Assembly: GCA_037013495.1 (NCBI GenBank)
Contig: CM072812.1
Location: 63,105,438 to 63,169,437 of the forward strand
DNA from: Hippophae tibetana
Lineage: Eukaryota; Streptophyta; Magnoliopsida; Rosales; Elaeagnaceae
Direction: 5' to 3'
Length of the DNA: 64,000 nt
The notes beneath the pieces were generated by a model. That model was not told the origin of the DNA. It did no database searches and saw nothing but the letters and a program-made list of their open reading frames with translations. This document shows, in pieces, positions 11,809 to 23,157 of this stretch; position 1 is the first letter of the stretch; every line of letters begins with the position of its first letter. The translations under genes and the position numbers were made by a program.

Positions 11809-12880
11809 AACATGATCAAGTTGAATGCCTAAGAGAGAGATGTTTACTACAAGAAGTGAGGTTCTGAAATCAACTAAGAAAGCACAAGAACATATGGCCC
11901 TGGTGACAAGAGAATCTTCTAAATCTAAACTGCTAATAAAGTTATAAAATCACTAACTACTCAAGACATATTAGGCAAGAATGAGATAAGATTTTCTCTG
12001 TCGGTAGTATCCTCTTATTTTGATTTGATAAAGAAATTAGACAGTAAAGCCCCTAAAGAAGGAAAGAAATCTAAGACATTTTCTCTACCTAGATCCTCAC
12101 ATACAACTTTATTGTAGCTGAAAGATGTCATTTTGTCAATTATGAAAAAAAAGGAAATAAAAGAAAAAAGTAAAAAAGGAAAAAAACTGAACTTTTCAAT
12201 CAATAAGTGCTTGAGTTGTGGTCTCACGTATACTCGTGATTTAATACTTCCGTTTTGATTTTAGTTTTTATTTAATGATATGTCTGGAGGAAGGAGTCTT
12301 TTAGTATCTGTTTAATACTTAAGCAAATGGCTCTATGCCTTTTTGTAGAACATGATCAAGTTGAATGCCTAAGGGAGAAATGTTTACTACAAGAAGTGAG
12401 GTTCTGAAATCAACTAAGAAAGCACAAGAACATATGGCCCTGGTGACAAGAGAATCTTCTAAATCTAAACTGCTAAAGAAGTTATAGAATCACTAAATAC
12501 TCACACAGATTACAAAACACCGAGTTAAGACTTTCTATGTCGGTAGTATCCTCTTATTTTGATTTGATAAAGAAATTAGACAGTAAAGCCCCTAAAGAAG
12601 GAAAGAAATCTAAGACATTTTCTCTACCTAGATCCTCACATACAACTTTATTGCAGGTGAAAGATGTCGCTTTGTCAACTATGGAAAAAAAGGGAAATAA
12701 AAGAAAAAAGTAAAAAAAATGAACTTTTCAATCAAGAAGTGCTTGAGTTGTGGTCTCAGGTATACTCGTGATTTAATACTTCCGTTTTGATTTTAGTTTT
12801 AATTTAATGATATGTCTGGAGGAAGGAGTCTTTTAGTATATGTTTAATACTTAAGCTAATGGCTCTGTGCCTTTTTGTAG
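11809..12880 (+). repeat. Array A: two chimeric M1/M3 monomers interrupting the trimer register
   Basis: Monomers 11809-12348 and 12349-12880 both start like M1 (agaacatgatcaag, ...catatggccctggtgac) but carry an M3 body: aagcccctaaagaagg and cctagatcctcacatac. In the first the switch lies before 'aataaagttataaaatc'; in the second it lies later, near 'ctatgtcggtagtatcc' (about 12,535-12,555). These are hybrids expected from out-of-register recombination between monomer types. Confidence 0.8.
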
Positions 12881-14471
12881 AACATGATCAAGTTGAATGC
12901 CTAAGAGAGAGATGTTTACTACAAGAAGTGAGGTTCTGAAATCAACTAATAAAGCACAAGATCCTATGGCCCTGGTGACAAGGGAATCTTCTAAATCTAA
13001 CGTGCTAAAGAAGTTATAGAATCACTAACTGCTTAGGATAGATTACAAAAGACAGAGATCAAACTTTCTATGTCGGCAGTACCCTCTAATCGTGATTTGA
13101 TAAAGCTATTAGATAGTAAAGTCGCAAACAAGGAAAGAAATCTGAAACATTTTCTCTAGCTGGATCGTCGTAGACACCTTTATAGCAGCTGAAATATGTT
13201 ATTTTGTCAGCTATGAAATAAAAAAAGAGAAAGAAAAGAAAAGAGGACAAAAAAATGTTCTCAGGTATACTTGTTATTTAGGAATTCCTTTTAGATTTTA
13301 GTTATAATTTTAAGGATATGCCTGGAGGAAGGAGTCTTTAGTTGTCAAGGGTTTAATACTAACGCAAATAGCTCTGTGTCTTTTTTTAAAACTTGATCAG
13401 GTTGAAAGCCTAAGACAGAGATGTGGACTGTAAGAAGTGGAGCTTCGTAAATCAACTAAGAAATCCCAATAAGATGTGGCACTGGTGACAGAGGAATCTG
13501 CTAAATCTAAAGTTGTGAAAGATGTTATAAAATCACTAACTGCTCAGAACAAATTAGACAAGACTAAGATCAGACTTTCTAAGTCTTCATTACCATCTAA
13601 TGTTGATTTTATAAAGCAATTAGAAAGCAAAACCGGTAAATAAGGAAAGAAATCTAAGACATTTTCTCTACCTAGATCCTAGTAGGCAACTGTATTGCAG
13701 CTGGAAGATGTCATTTTGTCAACTATGGAAAAAAAAGGAAAGAAAAGAAAAATGTAAAAAAGGAAACAAATGAACTTTTCAATCAAGAAGAGCTTGAGTT
13801 ACGATCTTAGGTATACTTGTGATTTAAGACTTCCCTTTTGATTTTAGTTTTAATTTAATGATATGCTTGAAGGAAGGAGTCTTTTAGTATCTGTTTAATA
13901 CTTAAGCTAATGGCTCTGTGCCTTTTCGTAGAACATGAGAAAGTTGAATGCCTAAGAGAGAGATGTTTACTGCAAGAAGTGAGGTTCTGAAATCAACTAA
14001 CAAAGCACAAGAAGCTTTGGCACTGGTGACATGGGATTCTGCTAAATCTAAACTGCTAAAAAAGTTATCAAATCACTAACTGCTTAGGACAGATTAGACA
14101 AGAGATCAGACTATCTAACTCAGTAGTACACTCTAATTTTGATTTGATAAAGTAATTAGGCAGCAAAGCCGCTAACACAAGGAAATAAATCTGAGACATT
14201 TTCTCTACCTAGATCCTCACTTACAACTTTATTGCAGCTGAAAATATCATTTTGTCACCTATAGAAAAAACAGAAGGGAAAGAAAAGAAAAAAGTAAAAA
14301 AGGAAAAAAATGAACTTTTCAATTAAGAAGTGCCTGAGTTGCGGTCTCATGTGTACTTGTTATTTAATACTTCCATTTAGAATTTAGTTTTTATTTAATG
14401 ATATGTCTGGTGGAAGGAGTCTTTTAGAATCTGTTTAATACATAAGTTAATGGCTCTGTGCCTTTTTGTAG
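12881..14471 (+). repeat. Array A diverged trimer 1 (M1-M2-M3)
   Basis: M1 12881-13387, M2 13388-13931, M3 13932-14471. The trimer order persists, but the sequences differ clearly from those of 1-11.8 kb and from one another. The M1 here is short (507 bp): part of the segment between the purine tract and the donor site is missing near 13,250. Confidence 0.85.
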
Positions 14472-15435
14472 AACATGATCAAGTTGAATGCCTAACATAG
14501 AGATGTTTACTACAAGAAGTGAGGTTCTGAAATAAACTAAGAAAGAATAAAAAGATATGGCCCTAGTGACAAGGGAATCTACTAAATCAAAACTACAAAA
14601 GAAGTTATAAAATCACTAACTTCTCAGGACAGATTACAAAAGACTGAGATAAGACTTTCTAAGTCGTTAGTACCCTCTAATGGTGATTTGATAAAGCTAT
14701 TACACAGTAAAGCCGCTAACAAGGAAAGAAATCTAAAACTTTTTCTCTAGTTGGATCCTTGCAGACACCTTTATAGCACCTAAAATATGTTACTTTGTCA
14801 ACTATGAAAAAAAGAGAAAGAAAAGAAAAAAAGGAAAAAAGGGACAAAAAATGAACTTTTGAATCCAGATGTTCTTAGCTCTCAGGTATACTTGCTATTA
14901 AGGACTTCCGTTTAGATTTTAGTTATAATTTTAATGATATGCCTAGAGGAAGGAGTCGTTAGTTGTCAAGTGTTTAATAATAACACAAATAGCTCTGTGC
15001 CTTTTTCTAAAACTTGATCTGGTTGAAAACCTAACACAAAGATGTGAACTACAAGAAGTGGAGCTTCTTAAATCAACTAAGAAATCATAAGAAGCTTTGG
15101 TACTGGTGACATAGGAATCTGCTAAATCTAAAGCAATGAAAGATGTTATAAAATCAATAACTGCTCAGGACAGATTAGACAAGATGCGGATCAGACTTTC
15201 TAAGTCAGTAGTACACTCTAATTTTGATTTGATAAAGTAATTGGACAACAAAGCCGCCAAACAAGGAAAGAAATCTGAGATATTTTCTCTATCTAGATCC
15301 TCACATACAACTATATTGTAGGTGAAAGATGTCATTTTGTAAACTATGGTAAAAAAAGAAAGAAAAGAAAAGAAAAAAGGAAAAACGGAAAAAAATGAAC
15401 TTTTCAATCAAGAAGTGCTTGAGTTGTAGTCTCAG

Positions 15436-15556
15436 GTATACTTGGGATTGAAGACTTCCATTTAGATTTTAGTTTTTATTTAATGATTTGCCTAGAGGGA
15501 GGATAGTTTTAGTATCTGTTTAATACTTAAGGTAATGGCGCTGTGCCTTTTTGTAG
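15436..15556 (+). other. Relic intron (representative), ~121 bp, GT...AG
   Basis: Begins gtatac after ctcag and ends in a pyrimidine-rich stretch plus AG (gcctttttgtag). Equivalent segments lie between the donor and acceptor of nearly every array A monomer. Joining the flanks gives NQEVLELRSQ followed by a residue or two and a QVE.L..RC-type stretch, the order I recall for the PRAF coiled coil. That continuity supports a genuine former intron. Whether living PRAF genes have an intron at this point was not checked. Confidence 0.6.
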
Positions 15557-15977
15557 AACATGAGCAAGTTGAATGCCTAAGAGAGAGATGTTTACAGCAA
15601 GAAATGTGCTTCTAAAATCAACTAAGAAAGCACAAGAAGCTATGGCATTGGTGACAGGGGATTCTGCTAAATCTAAAGGTAAGAAAGATGTTATAAAATC
15701 ACTAACTGCCCAGGACAGATTAGACAAGACTGAGATCAGACATTCTAAGTATGCAGTACCATCTAATGTTGATTTGATAAAGCAATTAGAAATCCAAGCC
15801 GCTAAACAAAATCTAAGACATTTTCTCTACCTAGATCCTCGTAGATAACTTTATTGCAGTGGAAAGATGTTATTTTGTCAAATATGAAAACAAAAAAGAG
15901 GAGAAAGAAAAGAAAAAATGAAAAAGTGAAAAAAAAATGAACTTTTGAATCAAGAAGTGCTTGAGTTGTGGTCTCAA
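15557..15977 (+). pseudogene. Best-preserved exon fragment of a PRAF-like (PH-RCC1-FYVE-BRX) gene
   Basis: This monomer shows the parental exon most clearly. It starts after an acceptor (ttttgtag) and ends at a gtatac donor (last exon base changed G to A). An open stretch at 15573-15848 (91 codons) reads AQEAMALVTGDSAKSKGKKD, then VIKSLTAQDRLDKTEIR, then VPSNVDLIKQLEIQAAKQ before shifting frame. From memory, plant PRAF proteins have the coiled-coil motif QEA.A.A.EESAKSKAAKEVIKSLTAQ near the BRX end, and [17 protein letters not shown] in the linker after the FYVE finger. In the gene the second motif precedes the first; here they are joined at LTAQ/DRLDK, which marks the tandem junction. The frame breaks after AAKQ, where a few bases of 'ggaaagaa' are missing, so no working protein is expected. 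The family call is by recall, not alignment. Confidence 0.75.
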
Positions 15978-16098
15978 GTATACTTGTGATTTAATACTTC
16001 CGTTTTGATTTTAGTTTTAATTTAATGATATGCCTCGATAAGGGAGTCTTTTAGTATCTGTTTAATACTTAAGCTAATGGCTCTGTGCCTTTTTTTAG

Positions 16099-17715
16099 AA
16101 CATGATCAAGTTGGATGCCTAAGAGAGAGATGTTTATTGCAAGAATTGAGGTTCTGAAATCAACTAAGAAAGCACAAGAAGTTGTGACACTGGTGACATA
16201 GGAATCTGCAAAATCTAAACTGCTCAAGAAATTATAAAATCACTAACTGCTTTGGACAGATTAGACAAGACTAAGATCAGACTTTCTAATTTGGCATTAC
16301 CCTCTAATGGTGATTTGATAAAGCAAATAGATAGTAAAGTTGCTAACAAGGAAAGAAATGTGAGACATTTTCTCTACCTAGATCCTCGCAGACAACTTTA
16401 TTGCAGTAGGAAGATGTTATTTTGGCAACTATGAAATCAAAAAAGAGGAGAAAGAAAAGAAAAAAGGAAAAATTGAAAAAAATGAAATTTTGAATCAAGA
16501 AGTGCTTAAGTTGTGTTCTCATGTATACATGTTATTTAGGATTTCCTTTTAGATTTAGTTTTAATTTTAATGACATGCCTGGAGGAAGGAGTCTTTAGTT
16601 GTCAAGTGTTTAATTCTAACGCAAATAGCTCTGTGCCTTTTTGTAAAAAATGATCTGGTTGAAAGCCTAAGATAGAGATGTGAAATGCATGAAGTGGAGC
16701 TTCTTAAATCAACTTAGAAATCACAACAAGCTATGGCACTGGTGACAGAAGAATCTACAAAATCTAAAGCTGCGAAAAATGTTATAAAATCACTAACTAC
16801 TTAGGACAGATTAGACAAGACTAAGATCAGACTTTCTAAGTCTACAGTACCATCTAATGTTGATTTGATAAAGCAATTAGAAAGCTAAGCATGGATAAAA
16901 TCTTAGACATTTTCTCTACCCAGATCCTCCCAGACAACTTTATTGCAGTTGAAAGATGTCATTTTGTCAACTATGGAAAAAAAGGGAAAGAAAAGAAAAA
17001 AGTAAAAAAAGGAAAAAAATGAACTTTTCAATCAAGAAGTGCTTGAGTTACGATCTCAGGTATACATGTGATTTAAGACTTCCCTATAGATTGTAGTTTT
17101 AATTTAATGATATGCCTGAAGGAAGGAGTCTTTTAGTATCTGTTTAATACTTATGCTAATGGCTCTGTGCCTTTTTGTAGAACATGAGCAATTTGAATGC
17201 CTAAGAGAGAGATATTTACTGCAAGAAGTGTGGTTCTGAAATCAACTAAGAAAGCACAAGAAGCAATGGCACTAGTGACAGGGGATTCTACTAAATCTAA
17301 ACTACTAAAAAAGTAATAAAATTAGTAACTAGTTTGGACAGATTAGACAAGACTGATATCATACTTTCTAAGTCAGCAGTACACCCTAATTTTGATTTCA
17401 TAAAGCAATTAGATAGCAAAGCCGCTAAACAAGGAAAGAAATCTGAGACATTTTCTCTACCTATATCCTCCCATACAACTTTATTGTAGCTGAAAGATGT
17501 CATTTTGTCAACTATGGAAAAAAAAGAAGGGAAAGAAAAGAAAAGGAAAAAAAATGAACTTTTCAATCAAGAAGTGCTTGATTTGTGGTCTCAGGTATAC
17601 TTGTGATTTAATACTTTCATTTATATTTTAGTTATAATTTAATGATATGCCAAGAGGAAGAAGTCTTTTAGTATATGTTTAATACTTGAGCTAATGGCTT
17701 TGTGCCTTTTTGTAG
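16099..17715 (+). repeat. Array A diverged trimer 3 (M1-M2-M3)
   Basis: M1 16099-16646, M2 16647-17180, M3 17181-17715, total 1,617 bp. M1 and M3 keep an acceptor AG. M2 lacks it (gtaaaaaatg), so the M2 acceptor loss predates separation of this part from the homogenised core. Confidence 0.85.
16252..16434 (+). pseudogene. PRAF-like linker fragment in diverged M1 (60 codons, frame-shifted)
   Basis: Starts DRLDKTKIRLSNLALPSNGD then LIKQIDSKVANKE. A missing base after the SKVAN stretch then shifts it into the alternative frame RHFLYLDPRRQLYC. The in-frame part matches the PRAF linker motif; the rest is out of frame. It lies in the diverged edge of the array, where ancestral residues survive better. 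Confidence 0.6.
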
Positions 17716-18838
17716 AACATGATCAAGTTGAATGCCTAACAGAGAGATGTTTATTGCAAGAAGTGAGGTTCTGAAATCAACTAAGAAAGCACAAGAAGCT
17801 ATGGCACTGGTGACATGGGAATCTACTAAATCTAAACTGCTAAAGAAGTTATGAAATCACTAACTACTCAGGACAGATTACAAAAGACTGAGATCAGACT
17901 TTCTAAGTCGGCAGTACCCTCTACTGGTGATATGATAGAGCAATTAGACAGCAAAGCCGCTAACAGGGAAAGAAATCTGAGACATTTTCTCTAGTTAGAT
18001 CCTCGCAGACACCTTTATAGCACCTAAAATATGTTATTTTGTCAACTATTAAAAAAAAGAGAAAGAAAATAAAAAAGGAAAAAGGGACAAAAAAATGAAC
18101 TTTTGAATCCAGAAGTGCTTAAGTTGTGTTCTCAGGTATACTTGTTATTTAGGACTTCCTTTTAGATTTTAGTTTTAATTTTAATGATATACGTGGATGA
18201 AGTAGTCTTTAGTTGTCAAGTGTTTAATACTAACAAAAATAACTTTGTGCATTTTTCTAAAACTTGATCAGGTTGAAAGCCTAAGACAGAGATGTAAACT
18301 ATAAGAAGTAGAGCTTCTTAAATCAACTAAGAAATCACAAGAGGCTGTGGCACTCATGACAGAGGAGGCTGCTAAATCTAAAGCTTCCGAAGATGTTATA
18401 AAATCACTAACTGCTCTAGACAGATTACACAGGACTAAGATTAGACTTTCCTAGTCTACAGTACCATCTAATGTTGAATTGATAAAGCAATTAGAAAGTA
18501 AAGCCGCTAAACAAGGAATGAAATCTAAGACATTTTCTCTACCTAGATCCTCGCAGACAACTTTATTGCAGTTGAAAGATGTCATTTTGTCAACTATGGA
18601 AAAAAAAGGGAAAGAAAAGAAAAAAGTAAAAAAAGGAAAAAAATGAACTTTTCAATCAAGAAGTGCTTGAGTTGCGGTCTCAGGTATACTCTTGATTTAA
18701 GACTTTCGTTTAGATTTTAGTTTTAATTTAATGATATACCTGGAGGAAGGAGTCTTTTAGTATCTGTTTAATACTTCAGCTAATGGCTTTGTGCATTTTT
18801 TTAGAACATGATCAAGTTGAATGCCTAACAGAGAGTTG
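17716..18838 (+). repeat. Array A terminal monomers, truncated at the border with array B
   Basis: M1 17716-18260 and M2 18261-18803 are complete. A third monomer starts at 18804 and stops after about 35 bp (taacagagagttg), where array B sequence begins. By register it should be M3, but its visible start (gatcaagttgaatgcc) is M1-like. Confidence 0.85.
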
Positions 18839-18850
18839 TTTTTTATTTAA
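18828..18850. other. Junction between array A and array B
   Basis: Array A sequence (gcctaacagagagttg) runs straight into array B sequence (tttttatttaaaagagtg) with no spacer. Array A monomers have gagagatgttta here; array B units have gttattttatttgaaag. A few shared bases (gtt/ttt) blur the exact breakpoint, compatible with end joining through microhomology. Confidence 0.85.
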
Positions 18851-19126
18851 AAGAGTGATTTTATTTAATGAGTTATTTCGTGTAAAGAAAAACTTTATAT
18901 TTTATTTATTGTTTTTAACATTTTTAATAATATTTAGGATAAAATAATACGTGTTAGTTTATTTATTTTAGATTATTATAAATTATTTCATTTTAGCAAA
19001 ATAAAATATGACATTAGGTTGGGGAAAATTACATTAAACCTATCTATTTTTATCCGAAGTACTTGGCAAAAACAATGATATTCGGTTATATTAACATATA
19101 TATAGAAGTATTTTGTAGGTAGAATA

Positions 19127-19864
19127 ATGGTAATACATCATATTGAACTCATGGAAGATAATATAGATAAATTATGGAATTTGGTAATCCATATTTATGT
19201 TAATAGAATTATTAGACATATTCCTAATTATAAAGTTAAGAATTCTAATAAATATTACCACAATATGTAAAATATTTATTAGCTCACAATATGATACCAA
19301 AATTACGTACGTATAAATTATCATATACTGTTGTTTGTATAGGTTTAACAATTACTTGCATAATTTGGTTCCATATAGCGCCCTCATGTCTAAGGTATCG
19401 ACACCACAAAGGGTAATCCACTTGTCTCTTAATTTTGGTTTTCCAATTTCTCCTAATTTTAAGATACATGTGGTATGTATGATATTTTACCCTCAAATAT
19501 TATTTTTGAAGTGGTAAATAATTATTTCATTCAATCTAATATATATATTTATAGTTTCTACTTATATATGATTTTATTTAAAAGAGTGATTTTAATTAAT
19601 ATGAGTTATTTCATATAAAGAAAATTTTTATATTTTATTTATTGTTTTAACACTTTTAATAATATTTAGTACAAAATAGTATGTGTTAGTTTATTTATTT
19701 TAGATTATTATAAATTATTTCATTTTAGCAAAACAAAATAAGACATTTGGTAGGGGAAAATTACATTAAACCTATCTATTTTTCTCCAAAGTAGTTGGCA
19801 AAAACAATGATATTCAGTTATATTAACATATATATATATATAGAAGTATTTTGTAGGTAGAATA
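19127..19864. repeat. Array B unit 1 with 78 bp internal deletion
   Basis: At 19,165-19,169 atagata runs directly into aattatgg, omitting the segment from tatttgatga to tcgagata present in full units. The deletion ends share agata, consistent with microhomology-mediated loss or slippage. Confidence 0.8.
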
Positions 19865-21989
19865 ATGGTAATACATCATATTGAACTCATGGAAGATAAT
19901 ATAGATATATTTGATGATCTAATGGACAATACAAATTTATGGTGTGCGTGGTTGGATGTAAAAGAGGAATTTTGGTATCAAGATAAATTATGGAATTTGG
20001 TAATCCATATTTATGTTATAGAATTATTAGACATATTCCTAATTATAAAGTAAAAAATTATAATAAATATTACCAAAATATGAAAAATATTTATTAGCTC
20101 ACAATATGATACCAAAATTACGTATGTATAAATTATCATATACTGTTGTTTGTATATGTTTAACAATTACTTGCATAATTTGGTTCCATATTGCACGATC
20201 ATGTCTAGGGTATCGACACCACAAAGGGTAATGCACTTGTCTCTTGATCTTTGTGTTCCAATTTCTCCTAATTTTAAGATACATGTGTTATGTATGATAT
20301 TTAACCCTCTAATATTTCTTTTGAATTGGTAAATAATTATTTCATTCAATCTAATATATATATATATATATATATACATTTATAATTTCTTGTTATATGT
20401 TATTTTATTTGAAATAGTGAATTTATTAAATAGGATTTATTTCATACAAAGGAAAAACTTTTTATTTTATTTATTATTTTTCACATATTTAATAATATTT
20501 AGTATAAATTAGTACGTGTTAGTTTATTTATTTTGGATTATTATAACATATTTCATTTAAGCAAAACAAAATAAGACATTTGGTTGAGGAAAATTACATT
20601 AATCCTATCTATTTTGCTACAAAGTAGTTTGTAAAAACAATGAATGTCAGTTATGTGAACATATATATAGAAGTATTTTTTAGGGAGAATAATTGTAATA
20701 CATCATATTGAACTTATGGAAGATAATATAGATATATTTTATGATCTAATGGACAATACAAATTTATGGTTTGAATGATTGCATGAAAATGTTGAATTTT
20801 TTGTATCGAGCTAAATTATGAAATTTGGTAATCCTTATTTATGTTTATAGAATTATTAGACATATTACTAATTATAAAGTTAATAATTATAATAAATATT
20901 GATAAAATATGTAAAATATTTATTAGCTCACAATATAATACCAAAATTACGTATTTATAAATTATCATATACTGTTATTTCTATAGGCTTAACAATTAAT
21001 TGCATAATTTGGTTGCATATTGCACGATCATGTCTAAGGTATCCACACCACAAAGGGTAATCCACTTGTCACTTAATTTTTCTTTTCCAATTTCTCCTAA
21101 TTTTAAAATACATGTGGTATATATGATATTTCAACCTCTAATATTTCTTTTGAAGTGATAAATAATTATTTCATTCAATCTAGTATATATATATTTATAG
21201 TTTATTGTTATATTGATTTTAATTGAAATAGTGATTTTATTTAATATGAGTTATTTCATATAAAGGAAAAACTTTATATTTTATTTATTATTTTTCACAT
21301 ATTTAATAATATTTAGTATAAAATAGTACGTGTTAGTTTATTTATTTTTTATTATAATAACATATTTCATTTAAGCAAAAGAAAATAAGACATTTGGTTG
21401 AGGAAAATTACATTAAACCTATCTATTTTGCTACAAAGTAGTTCGTAAAAACAATGATTGTCAGTTATATTAACATATATATAGAAGTATTTTGAAGAGA
21501 AAATAATGGTAATACATCATATTGAATTATGGAAGAAAATATAGATATATTTGATGATGTACTTTACAATACAAATTTATGGTTTCAATGCTTGCATGTA
21601 AATGTGGAATTTTTGTATCGAGATAAATTATGGAATTTGGTAATCTATATTTATTTTATAGAATTATTAGACATATTCCTAATTATAAAGTTAAGAATTC
21701 TAATAAATATTACCAAAATATGTAAAATATTTATTAGCTCATAATATGCTACCAAAATTACGTTTGTATAAATTATCATATACATTTATTTGTATAGGTT
21801 TAACAATTTCATGCATAATTTGTTTGCGTATTGCACGATAATGTCTAAGGTATCGACACCACAAAGGGTAATCCACTTGTCTCTTAATCTTTTTTTTCCA
21901 ATTTCTCCTAATTTTAAGATACATGTGATATGTATGATATTTAACCCTCTAATATTTCTTTTGAATTGGTAAATAATTATTTCATTCAA

Positions 21990-21998
21990 TCTAATATA

Positions 21999-22032
<34 letters not shown>
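21990..22032. repeat. (TA)n microsatellite inside an array B unit
   Basis: About 40 bp of nearly pure TA, interrupted once by ttta, at the position where every B unit has a TA tract before tagtttctt. Confidence 0.9.
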
Positions 22033-22036
<4 letters not shown>

Positions 22037-23157
22037 GTTTCTTGTTATATTGATTTTATTTGAAATTGTTATTTTGTTAAATAGGATTTATTTCATACAA
22101 AGGAAAAACTTTATGTTATATTTATTACTTTTAACATCTTTAGTAATATTTAGTATTAAATAGTACGTGTTAGTTTAATTATTTTAGATTATTATAACAT
22201 ATTTCATTTAAGCAAAACAAAATATGACATTTGGTTGGGGAAAATTACATTAAACCTATCTATTTTTCTCCGAAGTAGTTGGCAAAAACAATGATATTTA
22301 GTTATATTAACATATATATAGAAGTATTTTGTAGGGAGAATAATGGTAATACATCATATTGAATGTATGAAAACAAAAATAGATATATTTGATGATCTAA
22401 TGGACAATACAAATTTATGGTTGGAATGGTTGCAAGTAAACATGGAATTTTTATATCGAGATAAATTATGAAATTTGGTAATTCTTATTTATGTTTATAG
22501 AATTATTAGACATATTCCTAAATATAAAGTTAAGAAATTTAATAAATATTACCAAAATATGTTAAATACTTATTAGCTCACAATATGATTCCAAAATTAC
22601 GTACGTATAAATTATCATATACTGTTGTTTGTATAGGTTTAACAATTACTTGCATAATTTGGTTCCATATTGCACGATCATGTCTAAGGTATCGACACCA
22701 CAAAAGGTAATCCACTTGTCTCTTAATCTTTGTTTTCCAATTTCTCCTAATTTTAAGATTCATGTGATATGTATGATATTTAACCCTCTAATATTTCTTT
22801 TGAATTGGTAAATAATTATTTCATTCAATCTAATATATATATTTAGTTTCTTGTTATATGTGATTTATTTTGAAATGGTGATTTTATTAAATAGGATTTA
22901 TTTCATATAGAGGAAAAACTTTATGTTATATTTATTACTTTTAACATCTTTAATAATATTTAGTATTAAATAGTACGTGTTAGTTTATTTATTTTAGATT
23001 ATTATAACATATTTTATTTAAGAAAAAAAATATGACATTTGGTTGGGGAAAATTACATTAAACCTATCTATTTTGTCTACGAAGTAGTTGGCAAAAACAA
23101 TGATATTCAGTTATATTAACATATATATATATATAGAAGTATTTTGTAGGTAGAATA

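Larger units (their letters stand above)
14472..16098 (+). repeat. Array A diverged trimer 2 (M1-M2-M3), contains the best-preserved gene-like monomer
   Basis: M1 14472-15010, M2 15011-15556, M3 15557-16098, total 1,627 bp. The monomer at 15557 has an M3-like start (gaacatgagcaag) but an M2-like body (aagaaagatgttataaaatc), and it carries the longest gene-sense open stretch in array A (15573-15848). Confidence 0.85.
1..18838 (+). repeat. Array A: ~543 bp satellite derived from a PRAF-type gene, organised as a ~1.63 kb trimer
   Basis: About 35 head-to-tail monomers. Taking the position after the intron-acceptor site (tttttgtag or its decayed form) as unit start, starts fall at 423, 968, 1510, 2049, 2595, 3136, 3677, 4224, 4768, 5310, 5857, 6397, 6938, 7485, 8027, 8568, 9114, 9656, 10180, 10727, 11268, 11809, 12349, 12881, 13388, 13932, 14472, 15011, 15557, 16099, 16647, 17181, 17716, 18261 and 18804. 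Three monomer types alternate: M1 (starts gaacatgatcaag), M2 (acceptor decayed to ctaa, then a ttgat-type start), M3 (gaacatgagcacg or similar). Plus-strand translation gives fragments of the linker and coiled coil of plant PRAF (PH-RCC1-FYVE-BRX) proteins. Stops and frameshifts occur in every monomer examined, so none is a working gene. The left end lies outside the window. Confidence 0.93.

Noticed and set aside
1..18838. Array A as one huge multi-exon gene with repeated exons
   Set aside because: Reading frames are broken in every monomer examined, M2 monomers lack the acceptor AG, and the A-rich tracts change length out of frame.
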